Assembly: GCF_001866645.1 (NCBI RefSeq)
Contig: NZ_MLYP01000023.1
Coordinates: 1-64,000 of the forward strand
Direction: 5' to 3'
DNA: 64,000 bases
Source of the DNA: Streptomyces colonosanans
Lineage (GTDB): Bacteria; Actinomycetota; Actinomycetes; Streptomycetales; Streptomycetaceae
Shown here: in pieces, positions 46,733-55,280 of the stretch
Layout of the letters: each line of letters opens with the position of its first letter
Numbering within the stretch: the first letter of the stretch is position 1
Position numbers and translations under genes: made by a program
The notes under the pieces: model-generated
Told to the model about the DNA's origin: nothing
Database searches by the model: none
Seen by the model: the letters and a program-made list of their open reading frames with translations, nothing else

Positions 46733-47485
46733 GTGACCGTCTCGACGTCCACCACCGCGCGCACCATCGGCGCGGACGTGCTCGACAACCTGAGCATCGT
46801 CGGCGGCGTGGTCGCCGGCACCGCCGTAGGCCGCTTCGCCCACGCCCGCACCACCGAGCGACACGGCCCCGTCAGCCGCCTCGCCGCCGGCGTGGCCGCC
46901 GGTCTGGCGGCCGCGACCATTACCGACAGCCTGCTGGCTGCCGCCACCGGGTCCTGGCGCCGCACCCTGCGCGGCACCGCGCCCGCCGCACCGGCCACCT
47001 CCCTGGACCAGGCCCGGCTCCGCGTCGCGGCGCAGGCCGCCGCCGACGCTGCGCACAAGGCCAAGTCCCGCTGGCACTGGAGGGACCTGCGCAACCCCAC
47101 CCCCAGCGACGACCTGTGGCACGGCTACGAGGACGGCACCGCCCTCTACTACCTGTCCCCCGGCCTGTACCTGCGCTATCAGCCCGACCACCGCGACCTC
47201 GGCACCAAGTTCTCGGAGGGGTGGACGGAGCAGTACACGCTGGAGACAGGCCAGGGCACAACCGTCCTGACCGGACCGGCCCAACTCCTCGAGCTGCTCA
47301 ACTCCCTCCAGGAGGAGGCGGCCGACAGCGCCGCTGACGTCCTGGCGGGCGAGCCCTCCGAGTCCCTCGCCGTCGTCGATGCCGCTCTCACCGAGCAGCC
47401 CGAGGACGACCAGGAGGCGAGCGCGGCTGCGCAGCCGGCGGAAGACGACCCGGGCACCGCAGCCGTCACCGTGCTGGCGGGCTGA
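46733..47485 (+). CDS. Hypothetical membrane-associated protein (250 aa)
   Basis: Residues ~12-65 carry two weak membrane helices (VLDNLSIVGGVVAGTAVG; LAAGVAAGLAAATITDSLLA), followed by a soluble part (WHWRDLRNPTPSDDLWHGYE, YYLSPGLYLRYQPDH, LLELLNSLQEEAADSAADV) and an acidic tail. Not recognised. GTG with AAGGAG 6 bases upstream. Confidence 0.6.
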   Translation: MTVSTSTTARTIGADVLDNLSIVGGVVAGTAVGRFAHARTTERHGPVSRLAAGVAAGLAAATITDSLLAAATGSWRRTLRGTAPAAPATSLDQARLRVAAQAAADAAHKAKSRWHWRDLRNPTPSDDLWHGYEDGTALYYLSPGLYLRYQPDHRDLGTKFSEGWTEQYTLETGQGTTVLTGPAQLLELLNSLQEEAADSAADVLAGEPSESLAVVDAALTEQPEDDQEASAAAQPAEDDPGTAAVTVLAG

Positions 47486-47515
47486 GCCCGGCACGTCCTC
47501 GGGTGCCTACCGCTC

Positions 47516-47578
47516 TGACGGCTCCCCGTGCCGTCCCAACCCCGCCCAGGGGCTGGGGCGATGCGGAGGACCGGGCAG
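47516..47578 (+). repeat. Intercistronic hairpin element, copy 4
   Basis: TGACGGCTCCCCGTGCC, stem CGTCCCAACCCC/GGGGCTGGGGCG, tail ATGCGGAGGACCGGGCAG. Here the opening TGA is not the gene's stop (31 bases downstream of it), so the element is more than a stop-codon artefact. Confidence 0.75.
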
Positions 47579-47611
47579 ATGCCCGATCCCCGGCACACCA
47601 AGGAGAGGCTT

Positions 47612-48100
47612 GTGACCGACATCCTCGAACCCGCCGTCGTCCCTGTGCTGGACGACGCCTCCCCGCTGGCCCGCCTGTTCGCGATGGTCGGCGACGCCTA
47701 CACCGAGGCCGAGCAGCGTGACGACGCCGAAGTCGCCGCGGCCCACCACGTCTACAACGCCTACGGCGCCACCCTCGGGCTGGTCCTGGGCGGCGAGGAC
47801 TGGGCCGGCCAGATCTCGGTGAAGGACAACCGACTGGAGGCCAGCGCGGTCGCCTGGCTGGAGGGCGGCCTGTGGCTGCACCACGCCCTCGCTATCAGCG
47901 AGGACGACGGCGCCCGCGACGTCCTCACCCTGATCGCGCCCTGCGCCTGCGGCTCCGGCTACTTCGACATCCAACTGGAGAACGAGGAGGACCTGCTGGA
48001 GATCCTCACCGGCCTGCGCCGCACCGGCGGCCGCGTCCCGCACCCGTACGACGACGACTGCGGCAGCGTCCTCGACCCGCACGCCCCCACCCAGAAGTGA
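47612..48100 (+). CDS. Hypothetical protein, paralogue A (162 aa)
   Basis: The motif DVLTLIAPCACGSGYFDIQL with EEDLLEIL recurs in the gene at 50556, so these are paralogues. N-terminal half helical (ARLFAMVGDAYTEAEQRDD), the central part strands (GQISVKDNRLEASAVAWL). CxCG may bind metal. GTG with AAGGAGAGG upstream. Unknown function. Confidence 0.65.
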   Translation: MTDILEPAVVPVLDDASPLARLFAMVGDAYTEAEQRDDAEVAAAHHVYNAYGATLGLVLGGEDWAGQISVKDNRLEASAVAWLEGGLWLHHALAISEDDGARDVLTLIAPCACGSGYFDIQLENEEDLLEILTGLRRTGGRVPHPYDDDCGSVLDPHAPTQK

Positions 48101-48191
48101 CGCCCGGGGCGGCCGCCGCACCCGACCAAGAACGCCCGCGGCCGCCCCCGGCAGCTCCCGCACCCAATCAGAGATGAGGAGCCCCACCAGC

Positions 48192-48647
48192 ATGACCGAC
48201 AACAGCACCCGGGCCACCCGTTTCGCCGCCGCCTACGCCCTGATGCGCATGGCCGCGGACGTCGGTGACCACTGGATCCAGTCCGACCACCAGGCCGTCA
48301 CCAAGGGCCAGCACGACGAAAACGAGGGCCAATCCAGCCGGGCCGGCCGCATCGCCTGCACCGCGCACGTCGCCACCTACACCGCCACCCAGGCGGCCGT
48401 CCTGTACGCCGGATCCCGCGTGCTCGGCCTGCGTCTGAAGCCTGCCCGGGTCGCCGCGGCACTCGCCCTGTCTGCCAGCACCCACTGGTGGGCCGACCGG
48501 CGCATCCATCTCAAGGCCGTTGCGGACGCCACCGGCAAGGGCAACTTCTACAACCTGGGCGGCCCGCTCGGCGGCGCCTACGCCCTGGACCAGGCCTTCC
48601 ACCACGCCGTGGAAACCGTCGCCGCCGCCATCGCGGCCTCCAAGTGA
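48192..48647 (+). CDS. DUF3307-like membrane protein (151 aa)
   Basis: The arrangement DVGDHWIQSDHQAVTKG, followed by HVATYTATQAAVLYAGSRV and STHWWADRRI, recalls DUF3307: His/Asp on one membrane helix, Gln and Lys next to it, a second His helix, and H-WxxD. The protein would have about four membrane helices. Role unknown. ATG at 48192 with GAGGAG about 10 bases upstream; an ATG at 48174 is also possible. Confidence 0.55.
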   Translation: MTDNSTRATRFAAAYALMRMAADVGDHWIQSDHQAVTKGQHDENEGQSSRAGRIACTAHVATYTATQAAVLYAGSRVLGLRLKPARVAAALALSASTHWWADRRIHLKAVADATGKGNFYNLGGPLGGAYALDQAFHHAVETVAAAIAASK

Positions 48648-48703
48648 GCCCCGCCGACCGTCCCGAGCCCACCCAGCGCCTCGCCCTTGCAGGGAGCCCG
48701 CAC

Positions 48704-49705
48704 ATGAAACACCTCGACCTCGACTTCCCCGACCCCTGCGTCGTCGTCCTCATCGGCCCGGCCGGATCCGGCAAGTCGACACTCGCCAGCACCTGGCCCG
48801 ACACCCAGGTCCTCTCCCTGGACCACTACCGGGCCCTCGTCTCCGACTCGGCCGGCGACCAGTCCGCCACCGGCGACGCCGTCTTCGCCCTCTTCCGCGT
48901 CTTCGAGGCACGGCTGCGCCGCGGCCTCACCTCCGTCATCGACGCGACCTCCACCAACCCCGCCGACCGCGCCACGATCCTGGCCACGGCTCGCCGCTAC
49001 GGCGTCCCCACCGCCGCCGTGATCGTGCCCACGCCGCTGCCGGTATGTCTCGAGCGCAATGCCGCCCGCACCGGCGACCGCCACGTGCCCGAGGACACTG
49101 TCCGCGCCCAGCACCAGGCGATGGTCGCCACTGCCTCCCCCGCTCGCCTGCGGCAGGAGGGCTTCGACTACGCCGAATTCGCCCCCGGCCTTCAGCGCCT
49201 GGGCCGTCTCGGTGTGCTGCTGCACCGCGTCAGCGACACCCGCAGGCGGGAGCTCGGCCTGGACGGCGGTGACGGCCTGGACGGCGACGAACTCCTTCTG
49301 CGCCGCTTCTTCGGCCCCGAGATCGCCCGCCTGGCCACCTGGGAGGACAGCTCCGACCTCGTCACCGGTGACGACCGCGTCGTCGTCCTGGAAGTCGCCG
49401 GCGACTACCGCACCCTCGCCTTCCGGCGCGACGCCGACGGCGAGGGCAACTACGGCTTCGACGTCCTGGTGCCCTGCCCCACCGACGCCGACGCCGACGA
49501 CGAAGGCGAGTGCGGCGGCCCGGCCTGGCTGCCCGCCTACAGCGCCACCGACCTGCTGCGCGCCTACGACGGGCAGCACGAGATCGGCGACGGCCTGATC
49601 TGCGAGGGCTGCGGCTACCAGAGCGAGATCGACCACGAGGCCGCCGACTGGGAGGCCGGAGCCGACAACGCGCAGGAGCAGTACCCGGAGGCGATCGCCT
49701 CGTGA
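48704..49705 (+). CDS. Polynucleotide-kinase-like P-loop protein (333 aa)
   Basis: Walker A GPAGSGKST near residue 20 is followed by LSLDHYRALVSDSAGDQSAT, VIDATSTNPADRATILATAR and a lid-type LERNAARTGDRHVPEDTVRA. This matches the kinase module of T4 Pnkp-type enzymes, which phosphorylate 5'-OH ends. The C-terminal ~150 residues are a separate domain with a CEGCGYQSEIDHE group. AGGGAG precedes the ATG. Its stop overlaps the next start (GTGA). An end-healing repair role is inferred. Confidence 0.75.
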   Translation: MKHLDLDFPDPCVVVLIGPAGSGKSTLASTWPDTQVLSLDHYRALVSDSAGDQSATGDAVFALFRVFEARLRRGLTSVIDATSTNPADRATILATARRYGVPTAAVIVPTPLPVCLERNAARTGDRHVPEDTVRAQHQAMVATASPARLRQEGFDYAEFAPGLQRLGRLGVLLHRVSDTRRRELGLDGGDGLDGDELLLRRFFGPEIARLATWEDSSDLVTGDDRVVVLEVAGDYRTLAFRRDADGEGNYGFDVLVPCPTDADADDEGECGGPAWLPAYSATDLLRAYDGQHEIGDGLICEGCGYQSEIDHEAADWEAGADNAQEQYPEAIAS

Positions 49706-50028
49706 CCACCGCCCCCAAAACCCCCTCGCCCGCCACCGGCTGGGACCAGGCCACCTTCCGGTGCGGCCGGTGCGGCGCCATACGCACGGCCACCAACGAG
49801 GACGCCTACCACCAGGTCGTCGGCGCCCACCGCGACGCCCACGCGGTGTGGGACCGCCTCAACCCCACCGAGCGCGACGGCCTCGCCTCGATCCTGCGCG
49901 TGGTCCTGGCCGCGCCGGAACTCGGCGCCGAGTTCCTCGCCCTGATCGACCACCAGGAGCGGCTCACCGCTCCCCCGACCCGACCCAACGACCCGCACGA
50001 CGAACCACAGAAAGGAGATGCCGCGTGA
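49702..50028 (+). CDS. Small Cys-pair protein (108 aa)
   Basis: One zinc-ribbon half (FRCGRCGAIRTA) then helices (DAYHQVVGAHRDAHAVWDRL, GLASILRVVLAAPELGAEFL). GTG overlaps the kinase stop, and its own stop overlaps the next start, so three genes are translationally chained. Unknown function. Confidence 0.6.
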   Translation: MTTAPKTPSPATGWDQATFRCGRCGAIRTATNEDAYHQVVGAHRDAHAVWDRLNPTERDGLASILRVVLAAPELGAEFLALIDHQERLTAPPTRPNDPHDEPQKGDAA

Positions 50029-50450
50029 GCCTCATCGGCCAGGAAGAAGGCATCGAGCACGGCACCCTGCACGGCTTCCGCCAGCACACCCGACGCAAAG
50101 TCGCGGCGACCGAAGCGTGCGGCTGCCTGCAGGCCAAGCGCGACGACGAAAAGGCCAAGTCCAAGGCGCGGCAGGCCGGCCTCGCGCCCCGGTCCGCCGG
50201 GCAGCACAAGTGGAACGGCGGGAAGTTCGCCGCCGGCACCTCCCGCCCGGAGGCGAACACCGCCGTCCGGGAGGCCTGCCCCACCGAGGGCTGCGGCCAG
50301 GAGGCCACCGGCCGCTTCCCCCGACAACGCGGCTGGGTCCGCGTCCACGTGGCTGGATCAGCCGAGCCTGCCCGTGACTTCTGCTCCGGTTCCTGCGCGA
50401 CGTTCGGCATCGCGCTCGCCGAACTCCGCATGGACAACGCCGCTGCCTGA
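50025..50450 (+). CDS. Hypothetical Cys-containing protein (141 aa)
   Basis: Two parts: a basic helical N-terminus (LHGFRQHTRRKVAATEACGC, LQAKRDDEKAKSKARQAG), then a zinc-type module (ACPTEGCGQEATGRF ... FCSGSCATFGIALAEL). The N-terminal pattern is common in short proteins of Streptomyces phages and plasmids. GTG overlaps the previous stop; AAAGGAG lies upstream. Confidence 0.6.
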   Translation: MSLIGQEEGIEHGTLHGFRQHTRRKVAATEACGCLQAKRDDEKAKSKARQAGLAPRSAGQHKWNGGKFAAGTSRPEANTAVREACPTEGCGQEATGRFPRQRGWVRVHVAGSAEPARDFCSGSCATFGIALAELRMDNAAA

Positions 50451-50452
50451 GC

Positions 50453-50515
50453 TGACGGCCGCCTGTGCCGCCCCAGCCCCCTTGCCGGGTTGGGGCGGTG
50501 CGGAGGACCGGACAG
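50453..50515 (+). repeat. Intercistronic hairpin element, copy 5
   Basis: TGACGGCCGCCTGTGCC, stem CCGCCCCAGCCC/GGGTTGGGGCGG (one G-U), tail GTGCGGAGGACCGGACAG. It starts two bases after the upstream stop codon. Confidence 0.75.
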
Positions 50516-50555
50516 ACCTGCCCGGCCCGAACCCCCGAGAGGAGGACCACCCCTC

Positions 50556-51125
50556 ATGACCGTCCTGCAACTCGCCCCCGCCCCCCGCGACGACCACCCG
50601 CACGACGGCGACAAAACCGGCCCTGAGCCGATCGTCGCCCTGCACCAGCGCGTTGCCGACTTCGACCTGTCGCAGCGTGATCAGGAGCGCGGCGAGGAGG
50701 CCGCCTTCCAGGCCGTGCTCCACGCCGACGCCGTACTCACCGGCTCTTTCCCCGACACCCTCGACACCGTCGTGCAGGCCATGTCCTGGACCGGACACCC
50801 GCCCGTGCCCGGCGCGCAGCTGATGGCCTCCGCCGTCACCTACCTCGGCTCCGCCGACGGGCAGCGCGGCTGGTGGCTCCACTACACCCGCCGCGAGGAG
50901 GGCTTCGGTGAGGGCGGCGACCTGGTCCACGTCCTCACCCTCATTGCGCCCTGCTCCTGCGGCACCTACATCAACGTGGAACTGGCCGACGAGGACCACC
51001 TGATCGTCCTGCTGGACGAACTCGACACCGAGCCCGGCGCCCCCGTCGACTGCGACTACCAGCTGCGGATCCGCGCCAGCAGTTACGCCGACCCCGCGCA
51101 CGCCAGCATCGAGACGCCCTTCTAG
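50556..51125 (+). CDS. Hypothetical protein, paralogue B (189 aa)
   Basis: Shares VLTLIAPCSCGTYINVEL and DEDHLIVLLDEL with the protein at 47612, with the same N-terminal helical layout and WWLHYTRR in place of WLHHALA. The pair brackets the kinase cluster. GAGAGGAGG lies upstream of the ATG. Confidence 0.65.
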   Translation: MTVLQLAPAPRDDHPHDGDKTGPEPIVALHQRVADFDLSQRDQERGEEAAFQAVLHADAVLTGSFPDTLDTVVQAMSWTGHPPVPGAQLMASAVTYLGSADGQRGWWLHYTRREEGFGEGGDLVHVLTLIAPCSCGTYINVELADEDHLIVLLDELDTEPGAPVDCDYQLRIRASSYADPAHASIETPF

Positions 51126-51159
51126 GGCCCGCTCACACAGCCGTGCACGGACGACAGCG

Positions 51160-51408
51160 ATGTACTCCGACCCCTGGCTGGTGACCTTCCGCCTGCTCGA
51201 TGAGGCCGGCACCCGCCACAGCTACGTCATCAAAGACGCCGCCAGCGCGTTCCTTGCCCGCCAGGCCGCCCGCAAGCTCGCCGACACCCCGGCCGAGCAG
51301 GCCGCCCGCAAAGGCGCAGCGATCGACCCCCGCTACGACGACGTCCTCGCCCTCAACCCGATCGTCCTGGCCCGCACCCTGCACTTCGACCCTAGGACAC
51401 CCACCTGA
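51160..51408 (+). CDS. Small hypothetical protein (82 aa)
   Basis: Not recognised. A strand-helix-helix arrangement (DPWLVTFRLLDEAGTRHSYV, DAASAFLARQAARKLADTP, VLALNPIVLARTLHF). No clear ribosome site before the ATG. It overlaps no other gene. Confidence 0.5.
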   Translation: MYSDPWLVTFRLLDEAGTRHSYVIKDAASAFLARQAARKLADTPAEQAARKGAAIDPRYDDVLALNPIVLARTLHFDPRTPT

Positions 51409-51502
51409 ATCAGCCCCGGGACGGCCGCCTTCCGGCCTGAGAAACCAGCCGGCCGTCCCGGGCCACACCACCCCGCCCACAGGCGAGAGGAGCCCCCTCA
51501 TC

Positions 51503-51790
51503 ATGCCGTCCCACCGCACCACCGCCCACTCCCCCATCCGTAAAGCCGCGGCCGCCAGAATGCGCGCCATCGGCCTCAACCGCCTCCGCCCCCTGCCCCG
51601 CAGCGGCCCCAGCTTCCTGTGCTCCCGCTGCTCCACCAGCTGGACCGGCGCGGAGGCCGACTGCTTCTCCTGCGGGCTGCCCGCCACCCAGGAATACAGC
51701 CACCCCCACGCCGCCCTCCAGGTCCTGCTGATCGCCGTCGGCCGCACCCCCGACTTCAATCCGGACCTCCAGCCGGAGGTGTCCCGGTGA
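51503..51790 (+). CDS. Zinc-ribbon protein (95 aa)
   Basis: A basic N-terminus (RTTAHSPIRKAAAARMRAIG) and a zinc ribbon (CSRCSTSWTGAEADCFSCG) at ~43-61. The stop overlaps the next start (GTGA), coupling it to the ASCH-like protein. Nucleic-acid binding is likely. Confidence 0.6.
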   Translation: MPSHRTTAHSPIRKAAAARMRAIGLNRLRPLPRSGPSFLCSRCSTSWTGAEADCFSCGLPATQEYSHPHAALQVLLIAVGRTPDFNPDLQPEVSR

Positions 51791-52419
51791 CCGTCACGAT
51801 CGCGGACGCCTACGACGCCCGTCTCTACGCCCAGGCCCGCCACGAAGCCGAGCCCACCGGCGCCCTCTTCACCGCCTCTCCGCGGCCGGCGCCGCTCACG
51901 GCCAGGCAGCAGCGCCTCAACTTCGAACTGCTGGGACAGGCCATCAGCCCCCGCCACCAGGCCCCGCCCACGGACCCGGAACCCACCGCGATCCGCGCAC
52001 TGACCATCAAGCCGCCCTGGTCCGACCTGATCGCCCTCCAAGACGAGCAGCTCGCCAAACGCATCGAGAACCGCGTGTGGACCACCAACTGGCGCGGCAC
52101 CCTCCTCATCCACGGCGGCCAAACCATCGACAAGCAGGCCCTCGCCCTGCCCGCCGTACGTGAGGTGCTGCCCGACGACTACGAGCCGATACAGGGCCAC
52201 ATCGTCGCCGTCGCCGACCTCGCAGGCGTCCACGCCGACGACGGCGCATGCACCCGCTGGTCCGAGTACGGCTGCTTCCACTGGGAGCTCCGCAACGTGC
52301 AAACCCTCCAGCAGCCAGTCCACGCCACCGGATCGCAGCGCCTGTGGAAGCCCAACCGGCAGCTCCTGGACCAGATCACCGCCGCCAACCCGGCACTCAC
52401 CACACGGCTCTCCGGATAG
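51787..52419 (+). CDS. ASCH-like protein (210 aa)
   Basis: Residues ~68-150 have the ASCH layout: ALTIKPPWSDLIALQDEQLA, KRIENRVWTTNWRGTLLIHG and a later GHIVAVADLAGV, which form a PUA-like beta-barrel. ASCH proteins bind RNA or modified nucleosides, and some hydrolyse N4-acylcytidines. The C-terminal 50 residues are extra (SEYGCFHWELRNVQ). GTG start overlapping the zinc-ribbon stop. It lies directly before dnaN. Confidence 0.7.
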   Translation: MTVTIADAYDARLYAQARHEAEPTGALFTASPRPAPLTARQQRLNFELLGQAISPRHQAPPTDPEPTAIRALTIKPPWSDLIALQDEQLAKRIENRVWTTNWRGTLLIHGGQTIDKQALALPAVREVLPDDYEPIQGHIVAVADLAGVHADDGACTRWSEYGCFHWELRNVQTLQQPVHATGSQRLWKPNRQLLDQITAANPALTTRLSG

Positions 52420-52525
52420 CACCCGCCACGTCACACCTCTGCCCGGCAACCACCACAACGGCCGATTGCCAGCCCGTGCCCGATCTGCTCCATCCGATCC
52501 CCGACACGACAGACAGGAACCGCCC

Positions 52526-53650
52526 GTGAAGTTCACCGTGGAACACGCCGACTTCGCCGCCGCCGTCAACTACGCCGCCCGCAGCCTCCCCGCCCGACCG
52601 CCCGTCCCCGTCCTCGCCGGGCTCCTCCTACACGCCGACACCGACACCCTGCGCGTCAGCGGCTTCGACTACGAGATCTCCGCCGACACCACCATCCCCG
52701 CCACCGTCACCGAGAACGGGCGCGCCCTCGTCTCCGGCCGGCTGCTCACCGACATCGCCTCCCGCGTCCACGGCGACGTGCACCTCGAACTCACCGGCAG
52801 CCGCCTGCTCCTGAGCGCCGGATCCGCCCGCTTCACCCTGCCCACCCTGCCCCTGGACGAGTACCCGGCGCTGCCCGAACCCGGCACCCCCTCCGGCACG
52901 CTGCCTGGCCCGACCTTCGCCGAAGCCGTCACCCAAGTCGGCTGCGCGATCAGCAAGGACGACTCCCTGCCCGTCCTCACCGGCATCTCCCTACGTCACG
53001 ACCAGGAGGCCGGCACCCTCACCTTCGTCGCCACCGACCGCTACCGGTTCGCCGTGCGCACCATCCCCTGGAAGAACTGCGCCCTCGCCGCCGACTGCAC
53101 CGCCCTCGCCCCCGGCAAGGCCCTCCTGGCCGCCGCCAAGGCCGTCGCCGACGACACCACCGTCGACCTCTCCCTCCCCGGCGACCTCGGCACCAGCGGC
53201 CTGTTCACGCTGCGCAGCGAGCACAGCACCACCACCCTCCGCGCCCTCGAAGGTGACCTGCCCAAGTACCAGAACCTCTTCCCTACCGAGTTCAACCACA
53301 CCGCCACCGTGGAGATCGCCGCACTCAAGGCCGCCGCCCAACGCGTCGCCCTGGTCACAACCCGGGAATCCCCGATCCGTCTCACCTTCACCGCCGACAA
53401 CACCCTCGTGCTGGAGGCCGGCACCAGCGACGAAGCCCAGGCCCTCGACAACGTCGACACCAACCTTGAAGGCGACGAACTCACCATCGCCTTCAACCCC
53501 GGTTTCCTCATCGATGGACTCAGCGCCCTCACTACCGAGGCCGTCGAATTCCAGATCACCACCAGCACCAAGCCCGCCATCCTGCGCGGCCACGGCAGCG
53601 ACGACCAGGCGCTGCGCTACCTCCTCATGCCGATCCGGCTCTCCAGCTGA
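52526..53650 (+). CDS. dnaN: DNA polymerase III beta clamp (374 aa)
   Basis: Three clamp domains with VKFTVEHADFAAAVNYAARS at the start, CAISKDDSLPVLTGISLR in the second, VATDRYRFAVRTI, and the C-terminal YLLMPIRLSS typical of DnaN. At 374 residues it is of normal size. The clamp holds the polymerase on DNA. A plasmid copy is unusual; it may serve plasmid replication when host clamp is limiting or resist a phage or host inhibitor. GTG start with CAGGAA about 7 bases upstream. The element at 53648 begins at its stop. Confidence 0.95.
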   Translation: MKFTVEHADFAAAVNYAARSLPARPPVPVLAGLLLHADTDTLRVSGFDYEISADTTIPATVTENGRALVSGRLLTDIASRVHGDVHLELTGSRLLLSAGSARFTLPTLPLDEYPALPEPGTPSGTLPGPTFAEAVTQVGCAISKDDSLPVLTGISLRHDQEAGTLTFVATDRYRFAVRTIPWKNCALAADCTALAPGKALLAAAKAVADDTTVDLSLPGDLGTSGLFTLRSEHSTTTLRALEGDLPKYQNLFPTEFNHTATVEIAALKAAAQRVALVTTRESPIRLTFTADNTLVLEAGTSDEAQALDNVDTNLEGDELTIAFNPGFLIDGLSALTTEAVEFQITTSTKPAILRGHGSDDQALRYLLMPIRLSS

Positions 53651-53706
53651 CGACCCTCCGTGCCACCCCAGCCTGCCCGGCCGGGGTGGTGCGGAGGACC
53701 GGACAG
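53648..53706 (+). repeat. Intercistronic hairpin element, copy 6
   Basis: TGACGACCCTCCGTG, stem CCACCCCAGCC/GGCCGGGGTGG, tail GTGCGGAGGACCGGACAG. The stem base pairs CCGCC/GGCGG of other copies are CCACC/GGTGG, a compensatory change. Confidence 0.75.
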
Positions 53707-53748
53707 CTCGGCCCTACCCACCAGATCACGACCACCAGGAGAGCAGCC

Positions 53749-54078
53749 GTGCGCACACCCACCATCGCCCACACGCTCGCCGAGGACGTGCAGATCCTCC
53801 TCGACGGCTACACCGCCGACGACGGCACCAAGTTCAACCGGAAGTACACCCGCGACGCTGAGCGGATCAACAACTCGTACGACCTTCAACCCCGCCTGGT
53901 CGACATCTACCGGGAGGTCCACAGCACAGCGCTCCGCATCGAGGCCCTGAAGGACCGGGCCACCGCCCTCGGGCTCACCCCGCTCGCGGAACAGCTCGAC
54001 GCCGCCAGCACTGCCGCGCGCCGGCTGATGAGCGGCGTAGCCGCGGCTGCCGTGGCGACCGCCTCCGACACTGCCTGA
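53749..54078 (+). CDS. Hypothetical helical protein (109 aa)
   Basis: Not recognised. Mostly helical: LAEDVQILLDGYTADDGTKF, RLVDIYREVHSTALRIEALK, PLAEQLDAASTAARRLMSGV. GTG with CAGGAGAGCAGCC upstream. It follows an intercistronic element. Confidence 0.6.
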   Translation: MRTPTIAHTLAEDVQILLDGYTADDGTKFNRKYTRDAERINNSYDLQPRLVDIYREVHSTALRIEALKDRATALGLTPLAEQLDAASTAARRLMSGVAAAAVATASDTA

Positions 54079-54154
54079 CCCTTCTGCCGGGCAGCCGCCC
54101 CGGCCGCCCGTGCCCCGCATCCCAGCGTTCCCTCGCCGATCAGGAGGGGTCCTG

Positions 54155-54358
54155 ATGCTCGATCAGTAGCGCGCCGTTCTGGAGCGCCTCCTCTCCGGCG
54201 GCCCCACCACGTCAAGGTCCTCGCCGGGCCCGCGGCCGCGCCCACCGCCAGGAGCACCGCGCTGCCCTCGCAGCCCGCTGACCAACACCAGCGCCGCCCG
54301 GCTCACACCGGGCGCCACCCCACGCCTGCGGCAACAGGGAAGAGCCCACAGCCCATGA
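54155..54358 (+). pseudogene. Possible amber-interrupted small gene
   Basis: A strong AGGAGGGG box precedes ATG; the frame reads MLDQ-stop(TAG 54167-54169)-RAVLERLLSGGP and then a GC-rich, low-quality stretch, ending at TGA overlapping the next start (ATGA). The start, ribosome site and coupling fit a real gene, but the stop and composition suggest decay. Confidence 0.3.
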
Positions 54359-55233
54359 CCGCATTCACCGACGCCGACCCTGGCGCGATCTTCACCTTCA
54401 CCGGCACCGAGGACATCTTCGACACCCACTACGGCATCCCCGTCACCACCATCGGCCTGGAGTGCGAAGGTCTACTGGCGTTAGGGCACCTCACCGACCG
54501 GCACGTCCTGGCCGTCACGAACGCCCACCACCGACGCCTTTGGGGGCACCGCATCCTGCCCAGCCGCGAGCTGGACAACCTGATCCACTTCGGCACCAAA
54601 CACGTCTGGATCCTCACCATCCGAGGCGACGGAGAGTCCTACGAGTGGGAGTACAAGGAGATCGACGCCGACGCAGGCCACGCACAGCCCGCAACACTCA
54701 TCGACGTCGAATGGCTAGCCCACGAGGACGCCGCCGTCCAGTCGGAATGCCCCGCCTGCGGCAAACCCAGCCGGTCCACGCACAGTGAGGCTGGCCCCGG
54801 CCGCACGGGCTGGGGCACCTACCACCGCTGCCGGGCCTGCGACCACCAGTGGCCCGCCGCCCCCACCTATCCCCTCCGCCTGGAGCGCGGCCGCACCTGG
54901 CCCGCCACCCAGAACGGCTCCTGCTTCGCCTGCCACTGCCTGCCGGACTTCCCCTGCACCGACGGCTGCACGATCGGAACCGACCCCGTCATCCGCCAAC
55001 CGCTGTGCACCCGCTGCCGCAGCCAGCACTCCCCGGAGATCTGGCAGCAACTCGCCGCCGTCGCCTACGGCACCGCCCGTCAAGCCGACACCCGCGACGA
55101 ACAACGCGACCGCTGGCTGTACAGCGAGGCCCTACGCGGCATCCCACCCGCCCACGCTGCCAAGACCTGGCAGCACCGCCTCGCCCTCACCGCCCGGCGC
55201 GCCGCCTCGCGGGCGGAGACGACCACAGCCTGA
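54355..55233 (+). CDS. Hypothetical multi-zinc protein (292 aa)
   Basis: The first ~115 residues are strand-rich (FTFTGTEDIFDTHYGIPVTT, HVLAVTNAHHRRLWGHRILP, YEWEYKEIDADAGH). The remainder holds three Cys clusters (CPACGKPS...CRACDHQW; CFACHCLPDFPCTDGC; CTRC) and a C-terminal helical block. Not recognised. The presence of so many zinc-type proteins in this operon is notable. Confidence 0.6.
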   Translation: MTAFTDADPGAIFTFTGTEDIFDTHYGIPVTTIGLECEGLLALGHLTDRHVLAVTNAHHRRLWGHRILPSRELDNLIHFGTKHVWILTIRGDGESYEWEYKEIDADAGHAQPATLIDVEWLAHEDAAVQSECPACGKPSRSTHSEAGPGRTGWGTYHRCRACDHQWPAAPTYPLRLERGRTWPATQNGSCFACHCLPDFPCTDGCTIGTDPVIRQPLCTRCRSQHSPEIWQQLAAVAYGTARQADTRDEQRDRWLYSEALRGIPPAHAAKTWQHRLALTARRAASRAETTTA

Positions 55234-55280
55234 GCCCTCACCACGTTCTGTCGTCATCACGACCACGAAGGAGTACCTCC

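Noticed and set aside
39863..53706. Intercistronic elements as CRISPR, attachment sites or simple terminators
   Set aside because: They are dispersed, have a conserved tail after the stem instead of a T-run, and lie inside an apparent operon, so terminator alone does not explain them.
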